Position numbers and translations under genes: made by a program. Source: CBDANO01 sp965197665 (lineage in GTDB: Bacteria; Chloroflexota; Dehalococcoidia; Lucifugimonadales; UBA3495). Taken from it: a stretch of 64,000 nucleotides of DNA. Shown piece after piece: positions 15,701 through 24,914 of this stretch (the stretch's first letter is position 1; the number at the start of each line of letters is the position of its first letter). The stretch spans positions 310,001-374,000 of the forward strand of contig CBDANO010000004.1 of the NCBI GenBank assembly GCA_965197665.1, read 5' to 3'. The notes beneath the pieces are model-generated. The model saw only the letters and a list, made by a program, of their open reading frames with translations, had not been told where the DNA came from and did no database searches.

Positions 15701-16489
15701 TCATTCGCTGTCGCTCCACTCCATCTCCATCTCCTCTTCGTCGATTACGTTTTCTTCCTCGTCGTCGATGTCGTCTTCTCTGACATAGAGCACCAGGCTT
15801 TCCCCCAAGTAAACCCGGTGTTCCTCCTTGGTCTTGCGAGGGAATGAGCAGACGCTCCGCAGGCTGTAGTGTCGGAAAGTCTCTCGAATGATTACAGAAA
15901 CTTCATTGCCGTTTACGCCGATTATCGCGGCTTCGTACTTGTTGCCGCCGTACATCAGGCGAATGAGCCGCTGCCCCAATTTGGGTTCCACCTGCCCCAC
16001 GTACTCCCCATCCCGGGTGTAGACGTTGATGGCGTTATTTTCCACCACCAAGCTAGCCGCGTCGCTGGGGGCTATACGAGCGATGGTCTCGGTGAAGGCT
16101 GTTTTCCGCAGTACCGTAGTGCCGGACTTACCGCTTTCTTCTATGAATAATTGAGGCGCTCCGCTGGCTTTCCGCGCCTGTTTGGCCGCCGCCGGGCTTC
16201 CCTCCAAACAGGTCAAGCGGGCCAGGTTCTTCTTGGCGATGTTGTTGTAAGGAGCAATGAGTACCACCCTATCCAGGACCTGCCTGGCTTCTTCGTAATG
16301 CCCCAACTCCATCAACGCCTTGCCCAAGCGGTTCATCGCCTCCACGTCGCCTTCGAACAGTTCCAGGATGGCCCGGTTTACCTCCGCGGCCCGCTCCCAC
16401 TCACCCTTCAAGGCGAGGCTGATGGCGTCGCGGCTTAGGTCTCGCTTCAGCCGAGAACTGTGGGCAGATTTTGTTAGCTCCCTATCCAT
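15701..16489 (-). CDS. TPR-containing protein with acidic tail, function unknown
   Basis: About 262 residues from ATG 16489, which has GGAG 5 nt upstream. The N-terminal third has TPR-like helix pairs (ALKGEWERAAEVNRAILELF, then LGKALMELGHYEEARQVLDRVV). The middle part is beta-rich with YTRDGEYVGQVEPKLGQRL, and the end is strongly acidic (DDIDDEEENVIDEEEMEME). The order of TPR, beta domain and acidic tail suggests a cytosolic binding or adaptor protein. I do not recognise a named family. It is transcribed toward speD. Confidence 0.75.
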   Translation of the reverse strand: MDRELTKSAHSSRLKRDLSRDAISLALKGEWERAAEVNRAILELFEGDVEAMNRLGKALMELGHYEEARQVLDRVVLIAPYNNIAKKNLARLTCLEGSPAAAKQARKASGAPQLFIEESGKSGTTVLRKTAFTETIARIAPSDAASLVVENNAINVYTRDGEYVGQVEPKLGQRLIRLMYGGNKYEAAIIGVNGNEVSVIIRETFRHYSLRSVCSFPRKTKEEHRVYLGESLVLYVREDDIDDEEENVIDEEEMEMEWSDSE

Positions 16490-16892
16490 CCCATCTCCAG
16501 AAAACCCCACTACTTGATTGCGGCCCCGACCCGTTCGGCCTGCGGGGCTAGAAATTGCAACCCTTCATCCGCCGCCGGTTGGATGATTTGGCCGCCGCCC
16601 CCGGACTCGATGGCGCCGCTTTTTCCCGTCTTGCTAATATTCACATTATATCTACTAGTTACAACACAACCACGCAGCGGGTCAAGCAATATGCAAGCGA
16701 ATTCTGACGCGATTTGCGGAGATTCAGCCTAGACGCAAGCCACCGCAAATTTCCGGTGGCGCGGACCGTGACTTCAAGGAGCGCCCGCTCAGATAGACCA
16801 AAGCAGTAAAGTTACTCTTTGGCCTTTGCTGTTTAGCCTCTCCCAAGGGAAGAGTTTTCCATGCCCGAAGATGTCTTAAAGACCATTGCTTG
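16490..16892. other. Intergenic region with promoter and a doubtful 44-residue ORF
   Basis: On the minus strand a GTG-started frame spans 16644-16510 (44 residues), but its start abuts a TATAAT box so it would not be on the predicted transcript. GCCACCG / CGGTGGC near 16738-16760 forms a small hairpin. No convincing gene is seen on either strand. Confidence 0.4.
16645..16673 (-). promoter_or_regulatory. Predicted promoter for the TPR gene
   Basis: A perfect TATAAT lies at 16645-16650 on the minus strand, with TGGTTG about 16 bp upstream as a poor -35 box. It would give a leader of roughly 150 nt before the TPR gene. Confidence 0.4.
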
Positions 16893-17645
16893 TCACTCTC
16901 CGGGTCCTCTCCCGCAACATTCCGCACGGTACCGGCCCCTAAACCACCGCCAGCGGATCTTCAGCAGGTCCAAGGTCATGGCGCCGGAATCACGAAAGGC
17001 TCTTACCTTGCTCCGGGGGCCGTAGTACCAGTCTACCGGCACTTCTTGCACGGTCAGCCCTTGCTTGCCCGCCAGAAACAGGATTTCAACGTCGAAAGCG
17101 AATCCGTCCATGGTCTGGCGCCGGAACAGCCGGGGGACGACCTCCCCGCGATAGCATTTGAAGCCGCATTGGGTGTCTTTGAGACCCGGCCCCGCTATGA
17201 GCTTTACCAGGGTGTTGTAGACTCGGCCCATGAGATGCCTTTTGGCGGGCTCCCCGATGCGGCGGGCACCCGGGGCTTCCCTCGAGCCGACAGCAATGTC
17301 TATCCCTTCCAATCGAGGAGGAAGGAACCGTTCCACCTCTTCGATTTTTACGGATAGATCAGCGTCGCAAAGCAATCGATATTGCCCCGCGGCCGCCAGC
17401 ATGGCGTTCTTCACCGCCCACCCCTTGCCCCGGTGGGGCAATCTCATAAGACGTAAATTTGAGTGCTCCGCGGCCAGTTGCTCGACCAGTCGGCCGGTGG
17501 TGTCGGCGCTTCCGTCGTCGGCTACTATCACCTCCCAGCTATATGACCGGCCGCTGAGGTAAGCGATCACTTGCTCAAGGGTACCGCCGATGCGGGACTC
17601 CTCGTTGTAGGCCGGAATCACGACGGACAGATATACCTGGGGCAA
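16893..17645 (-). CDS. Family 2 glycosyltransferase (dolichyl-phosphate glucosyltransferase-like)
   Basis: A 250-residue GT-A enzyme. SVVIPAYNEESRI starts the nucleotide-binding fold, VADDGSADTT and LLCDADLSV supply the Asp residues that bind the metal and nucleotide sugar, and KDTQCGFKCYRGE with the following FDVEILFL is typical of the dolichyl/undecaprenyl-phosphate glucosyltransferase group. It probably transfers a sugar to a polyprenyl phosphate at the inner membrane face. No C-terminal membrane helices are present. The start is TTG with AGAGGA upstream. Neighbour lysC is upstream on the same strand with a 90-bp gap and need not be related. Confidence 0.85.
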   Translation of the reverse strand: MPQVYLSVVIPAYNEESRIGGTLEQVIAYLSGRSYSWEVIVADDGSADTTGRLVEQLAAEHSNLRLMRLPHRGKGWAVKNAMLAAAGQYRLLCDADLSVKIEEVERFLPPRLEGIDIAVGSREAPGARRIGEPAKRHLMGRVYNTLVKLIAGPGLKDTQCGFKCYRGEVVPRLFRRQTMDGFAFDVEILFLAGKQGLTVQEVPVDWYYGPRSKVRAFRDSGAMTLDLLKIRWRWFRGRYRAECCGRGPGE

Positions 17646-17734
17646 TGAGGATTCCTCTTAGTGGGTGTTACGCGGTTGGCTCGGACGGCGTCAAGGGTAA
17701 CGGTCCAAGATGGCGATAACGGGGACCGAAGCGG

Positions 17735-18961
17735 CTATTCTTCCGCGTCCAATTCGAAATCGCGGTGCAGGAGCCACACGGCGTCCTTGGCTTGGTCCTC
17801 TTTGATGATGCAGGATATGCGGATTTCCGAGGTAGTGATCATGTCTATGTTTATATTACCGTCGGCCAGTACCCGAAACATTCGAGAGGCGTAGCCCGGG
17901 GTGTTCTGCATCCCGGACCCCACGATGCTAACCGAAGCCAGGGTGTTGTCGCTGGCCAGCCCGGCCGCGCCCAGTTCTTCCATCAGTCCCCTTACTTCGG
18001 CAAGGGCCCGGGGCAGGTCAATGCGGGCGACGGTAAAGCTGATGTCCGTCGTGCGGTCCAAGCTGGTGTTCTGCACGATAGTATCCACGCTTATCCCCAC
18101 ACCGGCCAAGGGTTCGAATAGAGCGGCGGCCACGCCCGGCCGGTCGGGCACCGAGCGGACGGTGATCTTGGCCAAGTTGAGGTCGTGAGCGATACCGGTT
18201 ACCTTGATTCTGTTTTCCATTTGCCTCTCGTCCAGTCCTCCGTGAATGAGGGTGCCGGCGGCTTCACTGAAGCTGGATGCTACGTAGATAGGCACTCCAA
18301 AAGCGGCGCCAAGCTCGATTGACCTGGGGTGCATCTTGGCGCCATAGCTTGCCAACTCCAGCATTTCCTCATAGCCTATTTCGTCGAGCTTCCGGGCCCG
18401 GGGTACCACCCTGGGGTCGGCGGTGTAGATACCCTCAACGTCAGTGTAAATCTCGCATCGTTCGGCTTGCAACGCGGCGGCCAATGCTACCGCGGTAGTA
18501 TCGGAACCGCCTCGGCCCAGGGTGGTTATGTCCTGGTTCAACGTGATGCCTTGAAAACCGGCCACGACTACTACCCGGCCCTCCATCAACTCCGTCTTGA
18601 CCCGGCCGGTGTCAATGTTGAATATGCGGGCCCTGCCGTAAGTCGTATCGGTTTGAATGCCCGCTTGGGAGCCGCTCAAACTTATGGCGTCGCATTCCTG
18701 GGCGCGCAAGGCCATGGTCAGCAGGGTGCAAGACACAAGCTCCCCGGTGGACAAGAGCAGGTCCATTTCCCTAGGGTCAGGGGCCTTCGAGACTGTGTGG
18801 GCCAGCCCGATGAGATCGTCGGTGGTACCGCCCATAGCGGATACCACCGCAACAACCTCCTTTCCACCATTCTTGACGGCGGCGATGCGGCGGGCTACTT
18901 CGACCATCCTGCCGGCGTCCGCCACCGAGGTCCCGCCATATTTTTGAACGATCAGCGCCAA
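17735..18961 (-). CDS. lysC: Aspartate kinase
   Basis: A 408-residue aspartokinase, the first step of lysine, threonine and methionine synthesis. The N-terminal kinase domain starts VQKYGGTSVADAGR and includes GRGGSDTTAVALA and EIYTDVEGIYTADPR; the C-terminal part has two ACT domains (residues about 265-400, including VSIVGSGMQNTPGYASRMF) that bind feedback amino acids. The length and ACT pair match the monofunctional LysC type. The start is TTG. thrB lies 83 bp upstream on the same strand, so threonine-branch genes may be co-expressed. Confidence 0.93.
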   Translation of the reverse strand: MALIVQKYGGTSVADAGRMVEVARRIAAVKNGGKEVVAVVSAMGGTTDDLIGLAHTVSKAPDPREMDLLLSTGELVSCTLLTMALRAQECDAISLSGSQAGIQTDTTYGRARIFNIDTGRVKTELMEGRVVVVAGFQGITLNQDITTLGRGGSDTTAVALAAALQAERCEIYTDVEGIYTADPRVVPRARKLDEIGYEEMLELASYGAKMHPRSIELGAAFGVPIYVASSFSEAAGTLIHGGLDERQMENRIKVTGIAHDLNLAKITVRSVPDRPGVAAALFEPLAGVGISVDTIVQNTSLDRTTDISFTVARIDLPRALAEVRGLMEELGAAGLASDNTLASVSIVGSGMQNTPGYASRMFRVLADGNINIDMITTSEIRISCIIKEDQAKDAVWLLHRDFELDAEE

Positions 18962-19044
18962 ACCGTGTTGCCCTGGTTAGGTCGAATCGAATGCTCCCGC
19001 GGGGACCGGAGGTTATTGCCCAAAGCGGCCCACCCTACTCTCCT

Positions 19045-19965
19045 TCAGCCGTCCACCAAATGGGCCCCCCGGACCGTCGGCTGGGTGATGCGCACCCGGC
19101 CATCGACGCCGGCTTGCCGGGCCGCTTCGGCCATTTCATAAGCCACCGTCATCTCCCGCCCTTTGGCTAGGGCCAAGACCGTCGACCCGCTTCCCGACAG
19201 AAAGACCCCCAGGGCGCCGGCCTCCCGGGCGGCTTGGAACAAGAGCTTCATCGCCGGAAAGAGAGACTGGCGGTAAGGCTGGTGCAGCCGGTCTTGGGTA
19301 GCGACCGACAGATAGTCAGGATGATTGGTGCTCATCCCAGCCACGAAGAGAGCGGTACGGCTCATATTATAGACCGCGTCGGTTACGTTGACTCTCTTGG
19401 GTAGGACGGCGCGAGCGTCGGAAGTCGCTATGCGGAACTCGGGGATGAAGAGTACGGCACTCAAGTCCGGCGGCAGGGTAATCGGGGCCGTGTAAAGCTG
19501 GTCTTGGTCGGTGACTACCAGCTGCAGGCCGCCCAACACGGCGGCGGCCACGTTGTCCGGGTGCCCTTCGATGGTGGCGGCCATCTCCAATAGTTCATTG
19601 ACGGTAAACCGGTTTTCGCACAGCGCGTTCGCCGCCGTCAGACCGCAGGCGATGGCGGCGGCGCTGCTGCCCAAGCCCCGCTCCAAAGGTATCTCGTTAT
19701 GACAGCGCAGCCGGATTGGAGGCATCTCCAGGTCCGCTTCCCGGAACAAGAACGCCATGGCCCGGTAAACCAGGTTGTCGCCGTCGCCGGCCAGCTCTTC
19801 GGACCCTTCACCCACCACTTCGACCAAGGGCCGACTTTCGTCGGGGGCAGAGGCGCCCTCCAGGACCTCCAAACGGTTCCACAGGTCCAAGGCAAGTCCG
19901 AGGCAATCGTAGCCGGGCCCCAGGTTGGCCGTGGTAGCCGGCGCCATTACTTGGATTGGAGTCAT
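19045..19965 (-). CDS. thrB: Homoserine kinase
   Basis: A 306-residue GHMP kinase that phosphorylates L-homoserine. APATTANLGPGYDCLGLAL is the N-terminal GHMP segment, LERGLGSSAAAIACGL the ATP-binding loop, and FLSGSGSTVLAL the C-terminal motif. Length is typical of ThrB. The ATG start has a G-rich SD directly upstream. It is followed on the same strand by lysC; threonine synthase and homoserine dehydrogenase are not in the window. Confidence 0.93.
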   Translation of the reverse strand: MTPIQVMAPATTANLGPGYDCLGLALDLWNRLEVLEGASAPDESRPLVEVVGEGSEELAGDGDNLVYRAMAFLFREADLEMPPIRLRCHNEIPLERGLGSSAAAIACGLTAANALCENRFTVNELLEMAATIEGHPDNVAAAVLGGLQLVVTDQDQLYTAPITLPPDLSAVLFIPEFRIATSDARAVLPKRVNVTDAVYNMSRTALFVAGMSTNHPDYLSVATQDRLHQPYRQSLFPAMKLLFQAAREAGALGVFLSGSGSTVLALAKGREMTVAYEMAEAARQAGVDGRVRITQPTVRGAHLVDG

Positions 19966-20061
19966 TCCCCCCCTGCGGGACGAGCCGATAAGCGGAACCG
20001 TGTGAGCGAGGGTTTTGCGCGCGGCCCAAGCCCGGGCCGATTGTTGGGCGCCGCAACGCCC

Positions 20062-21387
20062 CTAGGCTATCGCCGGCTTGCCGGTCGTTCGCAGTTGCTT
20101 CCACACGGGTGCGGTGGTTTCCTGCTGGGGCAGATGGGTCTTGACCACCTTCAAATAGTCGAGCAAAAGGCTGGGCAACAAGAAACGATCGTGGACCGAC
20201 TTGCGGGCCGCTTGCCCTATGCGAGAGCGAAGCTCCGGGTCCGTCATCAATTCGACTATACGGGAGGCGCACTCTTCCGGTGAGTTTACGAGATAACCGT
20301 TGATCTCGTTGTCTATCTGGATGCCGATGCCGCCAACGTTACCCCCGATCACCGGCTTGCCTTTCCACATTGCCTCAGTCACGGTGAGTCCGAATCCTTC
20401 CCGCAATGACTTCTGCATGATCACGTCTGAAACAACTTGGAACGCGTTGACCACGGCATCGACGGTCCCCGGAAGGCCCAGGGGCTCAAAGTAAATGTGG
20501 ATGTCCGGGTCGTCTTCGGCATATCTGGTGACGTCGCCCACTATCGCCAAGGCCTCGGGGTCGTCGGCCGCTTGGCTCAGCCCCAACAAGGCCAACTGGA
20601 GCCCCGGAACGGACTTTCGGGCCAATCGATAAGCGTCCATCACTCCCCAGGGGTCCTTCCAGGCGTCGAACCGGGACACCTGGCACACCAGCGGCCGGTC
20701 CGGGTCGACTCCCATAGCTTTGACCATGGATTCCGCCCGCTGTTTATCGAGGGGGATATTTTTTACCGCCAGCGGGTCTATGGCCGGCGGCGCGATGAAG
20801 ACGGGGATCGAATCGCCTAACCCGTCGGGAACGTAGGAAGACAAGGAGAGAATAAGACTGTCATAGTCTTTGAGCAACGGCAGCAAGAACTCCATGACCT
20901 CGGAGTTGGGTGTTGACAGGTCGATGTGCCCAACCCATATCCAAGTCTCGTCCAGCTTCCGGGGCAAGGTTCGCGCCAACGGCAACAATTGGGGGTCATG
21001 GAGGAACCATACATCCGCTGTCAAGCAATCCCGGCGCATGCTCTGCGCCACCTTTTCGATGGATTGGAAGTAGGTATCCCGTTCTTGGCTGGAAAGGCCG
21101 CCTTCAGCGCCCTGAAGCAGGTTGTGGATGCGCTTGGTAACCTGGAAGAATTGGGGCGGCGGGTCGATGACTATCCGCTCCGTGGGAATTCCCAGTCCTT
21201 TGGTCACGGGCACCAGGGATTTCAATATTTCCGCCACGCCCCCGCCGGTGGCCGTACTGTTGATGTGGACGATGCGGAGGTCTTTAAGCTCTTTGGCGAC
21301 GGCCAGCAGCTCTTCCGTCGACTCCGGGGACATCAGAGCGAGGTATCGATCGTATGCGACCGCAGGATAGGGCAGGCGTAGAAACAT
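20062..21387 (-). CDS. Family 4 glycosyltransferase, trehalose synthase TreT-like
   Basis: A 441-residue GT-B protein. HINSTATGGGVAEILKSLVP near residue 42 is the signature of the TreT/trehalose phosphorylase-synthase group, and QKSLREGFGLTVTEAMWKGKPVIG is the donor-binding E-x7-E segment of GT4. TreT joins a nucleotide-activated glucose and glucose to make trehalose, reversibly. VWFLHDPQLLPLA and GHIDLSTPN also fit. The ATG has AAGGAG about 10 nt upstream. No other trehalose gene is adjacent; a related glucosyl acceptor is possible. Confidence 0.85.
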   Translation of the reverse strand: MFLRLPYPAVAYDRYLALMSPESTEELLAVAKELKDLRIVHINSTATGGGVAEILKSLVPVTKGLGIPTERIVIDPPPQFFQVTKRIHNLLQGAEGGLSSQERDTYFQSIEKVAQSMRRDCLTADVWFLHDPQLLPLARTLPRKLDETWIWVGHIDLSTPNSEVMEFLLPLLKDYDSLILSLSSYVPDGLGDSIPVFIAPPAIDPLAVKNIPLDKQRAESMVKAMGVDPDRPLVCQVSRFDAWKDPWGVMDAYRLARKSVPGLQLALLGLSQAADDPEALAIVGDVTRYAEDDPDIHIYFEPLGLPGTVDAVVNAFQVVSDVIMQKSLREGFGLTVTEAMWKGKPVIGGNVGGIGIQIDNEINGYLVNSPEECASRIVELMTDPELRSRIGQAARKSVHDRFLLPSLLLDYLKVVKTHLPQQETTAPVWKQLRTTGKPAIA

Positions 21388-21747
21388 CAGGCGGCTACTC
21401 CTTAGACACCGCGCCGAGTCGTTTTACCGGCGCGACGATTTCCATACATATATCTTTTCAACTAATTGCGGTAATTTCAAGTGATTCCAGGGGGTTTATT
21501 GCAAACTTCGAAGGGAACCGGCGTTCCTCCCGATGAAACCGCATAGACAGGCCGTGAGCCGGCCCGAGTACAACCGGTCTGCGCTAATACCGGGTCCCAC
21601 AGGGCGCCACTGGCCCTGGGTAAAGGGAGCGGCGTCTATGGCGAGTGGGCCCTGCGTCTAATAGCCGCTCAAGGCGGGGTCTGGGGCGGAGGCCCCTATA
21701 GCTGGTGGGGCCTACATTTAATGGTCGCGTAAGGCGGGGTCTGAGGC
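21388..21747. other. Intergenic region with a diverged 60-bp tandem repeat
   Basis: Units at 21636-21695 and from 21696 share CTAT, GTGGG, TAAT and AAGGCGGGGTCTG at the same offset of 60 bp, about 70% identical over 52 bp. The second unit runs up to the glmS stop codon. The rest of the stretch shows no gene. Confidence 0.6.
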
Positions 21748-23610
21748 CTATTCTACCGTCACTGATTTGGCCAGGTTACGCGGCTGGTCCACGTCGCAAC
21801 CGCGGAGTTCGGCGATGTGGTAGGCCAACAGTTGCAACGGCACGGCGGTCAGCACAGGCGTCAGATACTCCGGGGCGGCGGGAACGAAAACAACGTGGTC
21901 CACTTGAGACGGCAAGTCCTCGTCGCCCTCGGTAGCCACGGCCAACACGACGCCGTCGCGGGCCTTGACCTCTTTTATGTTGTTTACCACCTTTTCGTAC
22001 ATGCTATCCTTAGGCGCCAATGCCAACGTCGCCATACCCTGGTCTATCAAAGCAATGGGGCCGTGTTTCATCTCTCCGGCAGGGTATCCCTCGGCGTGGA
22101 TGTAGCTGATTTCCTTCAACTTGAGGGCCCCTTCCAGAGCGATGGGAGCGTGGATGTTCCGGCCCAGGAACAAGAAATTATCATAGGTATAATACCGGCG
22201 GGCAAGCTGGCGGTAGACGGCTGTGTCAGCCAGGATTTCCCCGATTAGCCTAGGTAGATGGGAGAACTTATCTACCAGTTCCTTGGCGGCCCCCGCGGAG
22301 AGAGTGCCCCGCTCTTGGCCCAAGTAGGCGGCCAGCAGGGTCAAGACGACAAGGGACGAAATAAACGTCTTGGTGCTGGCTACCCCGATTTCTATGCCGG
22401 ACCGCAGGTACAGGGTGCCCTCGGCCAAGCGGACAGCTTGGCTGTTTTCCACGTTGGACAAGGTAATCAGTCTGGCGCCCTTTTCCCGGGCTAAGTGCAT
22501 GGCCGCCACCGCGTCGGCGGTTTCCCCCGACTGGCTGATGGACACCACCAGGGTGCTCTCGTCGATGGGCGGGTCGCGGTAGCGAAACTCGGAAGCGCTT
22601 TCCGCTTCGGCGGGGAGTCCTGCCAAGCGTTCGATGTGATGCCGGCCCACTTGGGCGGCGTGAAGGCTGGTACCGCAACCGACCAGCGCAACCCGGCTGA
22701 GGGACCCGATTTCCGCTCTGGACAAAGGAAAATCGGGTAAGTCCACCCGGCCCCGCTGAAAGTCCACCCGCTCCCGCAGGGCGCTTGCCGCCGCTAGGGG
22801 CTGCTCCATGATTTCTTTCAACATGAAATGGCGGTAGCCGCCCTTGTCGATGACAATGTCCTCGGGAGATATGGTCCGCGGAGGTTTTTCGATGGGGCGG
22901 CCGTCCAGGTCCGAATAGCTGTAGCCCTCCCGGGTCAGTACCGCCATCTCCCCGGCGTCCAAGAAGCCCACGCCTTCTATCATTGACTCGTGGCGAAACA
23001 AGGGAAGCAAAGCCGGTAGATCGCTGCCCACTATCCCCTGACCTTCTCGGTGTGCTATCACGATGCCCCCGGCATGACCCAAGCGCATCGCGCAGATCTT
23101 GCCGCTTTGCCCCTGTAACGTAGCAGTGATCGCTTGGGAGCCCCTGAGTAGCTTGCCCGCCCGCCGGAAAGCCTCTTCAAAACTCAAGCCTAGGTCGATT
23201 CCTTCTTCCAACAGGTGAGTAATCACCTCGGTATCCGTCTCCGACGAGAAGCTGTGGCCGGAGGACTGCAACCTTGCTTTCAACTCCATGAAGTTCTCGA
23301 CGATGCCGTTGTGGACCACGGCGACCCGGCCCTTGCAGTCCGTGTGGGGATGAGCGTTGGCGTCCGACGGTCTGCCGTGGGTAGCCCAGCGAGTATGACC
23401 CAGGCCAACCGATCCCTGAAGAAAATTCTTTCGACCGGTTGGGCCCAAGCCGCCGACTTTGCCCACGGTTTTGCGGAACCGGAGTTCTCCCGAGGAATTC
23501 ACGACCGCTATACCGGCGCTATCGTACCCCCGGTATTCCAAACGCTGCAGCCCTTCCAGGATGATGGGCCAAGCGTCTTTATCGCCCACATAGGCGACAA
23601 TGCCGCACAT
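21748..23610 (-). CDS. glmS: Glutamine--fructose-6-phosphate aminotransferase (isomerizing)
   Basis: A 620-residue enzyme that makes glucosamine 6-phosphate, the entry to cell-wall amino sugars. The start is fixed at ATG 23610 so that MCGIVAYVGD places the nucleophile Cys directly after Met. Residues 1-225 are the Ntn glutaminase domain (GHTRWATHGRPSDANAHP), and two SIS domains follow (CGTSLHAA, SISQSGETADAVAA, ASTKTF). The end KSVTVE matches the universal GlmS C terminus. I see no glmS ribozyme-like leader. It is single with no operon partner in close spacing. Confidence 0.95.
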   Translation of the reverse strand: MCGIVAYVGDKDAWPIILEGLQRLEYRGYDSAGIAVVNSSGELRFRKTVGKVGGLGPTGRKNFLQGSVGLGHTRWATHGRPSDANAHPHTDCKGRVAVVHNGIVENFMELKARLQSSGHSFSSETDTEVITHLLEEGIDLGLSFEEAFRRAGKLLRGSQAITATLQGQSGKICAMRLGHAGGIVIAHREGQGIVGSDLPALLPLFRHESMIEGVGFLDAGEMAVLTREGYSYSDLDGRPIEKPPRTISPEDIVIDKGGYRHFMLKEIMEQPLAAASALRERVDFQRGRVDLPDFPLSRAEIGSLSRVALVGCGTSLHAAQVGRHHIERLAGLPAEAESASEFRYRDPPIDESTLVVSISQSGETADAVAAMHLAREKGARLITLSNVENSQAVRLAEGTLYLRSGIEIGVASTKTFISSLVVLTLLAAYLGQERGTLSAGAAKELVDKFSHLPRLIGEILADTAVYRQLARRYYTYDNFLFLGRNIHAPIALEGALKLKEISYIHAEGYPAGEMKHGPIALIDQGMATLALAPKDSMYEKVVNNIKEVKARDGVVLAVATEGDEDLPSQVDHVVFVPAAPEYLTPVLTAVPLQLLAYHIAELRGCDVDQPRNLAKSVTVE

Positions 23611-23714
23611 GTCCCCCCCTGTTTGTAACTGCCGGCCCATTCGAGGCAGTAGGTTTACGCCGGCTTCCGGCCGTCAACTAGGCGCCCATGGATAGGCCCG
23701 GGATAGGCCCGGCG

Positions 23715-24566
23715 CTATCGGACCAAGGCCTCCGCCATTCGCTCTAGCTGCTCACCCATCTCAGCGTCGGTGTCGCAGTGGTTGGGCCACACCGCGACCC
23801 GGTCGGCGCCGGCGTTTAGATATGCTTGGACTTGGTCTCTATTGGTATCGGGAGGCTGGCCAAAAACCGATATGGTTATTGCCCCGGGGTCGCGGCCTCC
23901 CTCAGCGGCCAGGGTATCAAGAATCTTGCGGCTCTCTTCGATCTGAGCGGGAGCCGACCGGTTTGGCAGCCACCCGTCGCCCCATTTGGCGACCCGCCGC
24001 AGGACGTTTGGAGCGTGGCCGCCCAGGATGACCGGCGGATGGGGGTCTTGGGCTGGCTTTGGATAGCAGTACACCGGGGGGAAATCATAATAACGGCCAT
24101 GGAACTCAGCTTCGTCTTTCGTCCACAGCTCTTTCAACACTTCCACGGCTTCCCGGGTCTGGGTCCACCGGTGGTCGAAATCTCCCCCCATGATGGTGGT
24201 CTCTTCCCGGTTCCAGCCGGCGCCGATGCCGAACAAGAACCGGCCGCCGCTGTACTGGTCCAAGGCGGCAACCTCCTTCGCCAAGACCAGGGGGTTCCGC
24301 TCTGGTATCAAGGTAATGCCCGTACCCAGTTGAATCTTGCTGGTAACGCCCGACGCCCTAGCCAGCGCAATAAAAGGGTCGGTGAAGTGACGGTAGGTCT
24401 CCGGGATTGCGCCTCCGGTGGCCGGAAACAGGCTCTCGCTGTGCACCGGCAAAATCGGGTGTTCGTGGTACCAGATGGACTCGAATCCCAACTCTTCGGC
24501 CTTCCGGGCAATGAAAGCCGGGTCTACGGTGTAGGCGGGTAGAGGCACTACGATTCCGACGGCCAT
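23715..24566 (-). CDS. LLM-class (luciferase-like) F420/flavin-dependent oxidoreductase
   Basis: A 283-residue TIM-barrel oxidoreductase. FESIWYHEH, LGTGITLIPERNPLVLAKEVAALD and GGRFLFGIGAGWNREE are the hallmarks of the F420-dependent group of the luciferase-like family. Such enzymes reduce or oxidise diverse substrates with F420H2 or FMNH2. A paralogue of similar length is encoded at 57219-58061. GAGGAGG precedes the ATG. No F420 synthesis gene is in the window, so the cofactor is an inference from the motif type. Confidence 0.88.
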   Translation of the reverse strand: MAVGIVVPLPAYTVDPAFIARKAEELGFESIWYHEHPILPVHSESLFPATGGAIPETYRHFTDPFIALARASGVTSKIQLGTGITLIPERNPLVLAKEVAALDQYSGGRFLFGIGAGWNREETTIMGGDFDHRWTQTREAVEVLKELWTKDEAEFHGRYYDFPPVYCYPKPAQDPHPPVILGGHAPNVLRRVAKWGDGWLPNRSAPAQIEESRKILDTLAAEGGRDPGAITISVFGQPPDTNRDQVQAYLNAGADRVAVWPNHCDTDAEMGEQLERMAEALVR

Positions 24567-24914
24567 GTCATTTCCTCCTCGCTGGACGCAAAAATGGACT
24601 CAGCGATAAGAACTTGGTAACAGCCAATTCTCCATAGCTTTGCCGCCAAGAACTCCGGGAGCTAAAGGAGGTTTAACCCCAACGCCCCGGACCGGGTATT
24701 CCAGAGCCTAACTGAGGCCTCGTTCATCTTGAAAATAGCTAACCCCGGCTTCCCGCGCCCCACTAGGGCCTCGCCTATCACTCAGACCCCGCCGGCAAAG
24801 CAGAGGAGCGGCGTGGCGTCAGCGTTCCGTTCACTTCCATCCCTTCAAGACGATCCGCCAGCTAGAGGGCGGAAGGCTTGGCTGCCGGAGCATCTTAGCT
24901 TGCGGCGTAACCCG
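24567..24914. other. Intergenic region without evident feature
   Basis: No convincing gene, hairpin with T-run or promoter is visible between the LLM gene and the DinB-like gene on either strand. Confidence 0.4.

Noticed and set aside
16510..16644. 44-residue minus-strand ORF upstream of the TPR gene
   Set aside because: Its GTG directly abuts the predicted -10 box, so it would not lie on the transcript; no SD.
23611..23714. glmS ribozyme upstream of glmS
   Set aside because: The 104-bp gap is too short for the full ribozyme plus leader and shows no recognisable core.
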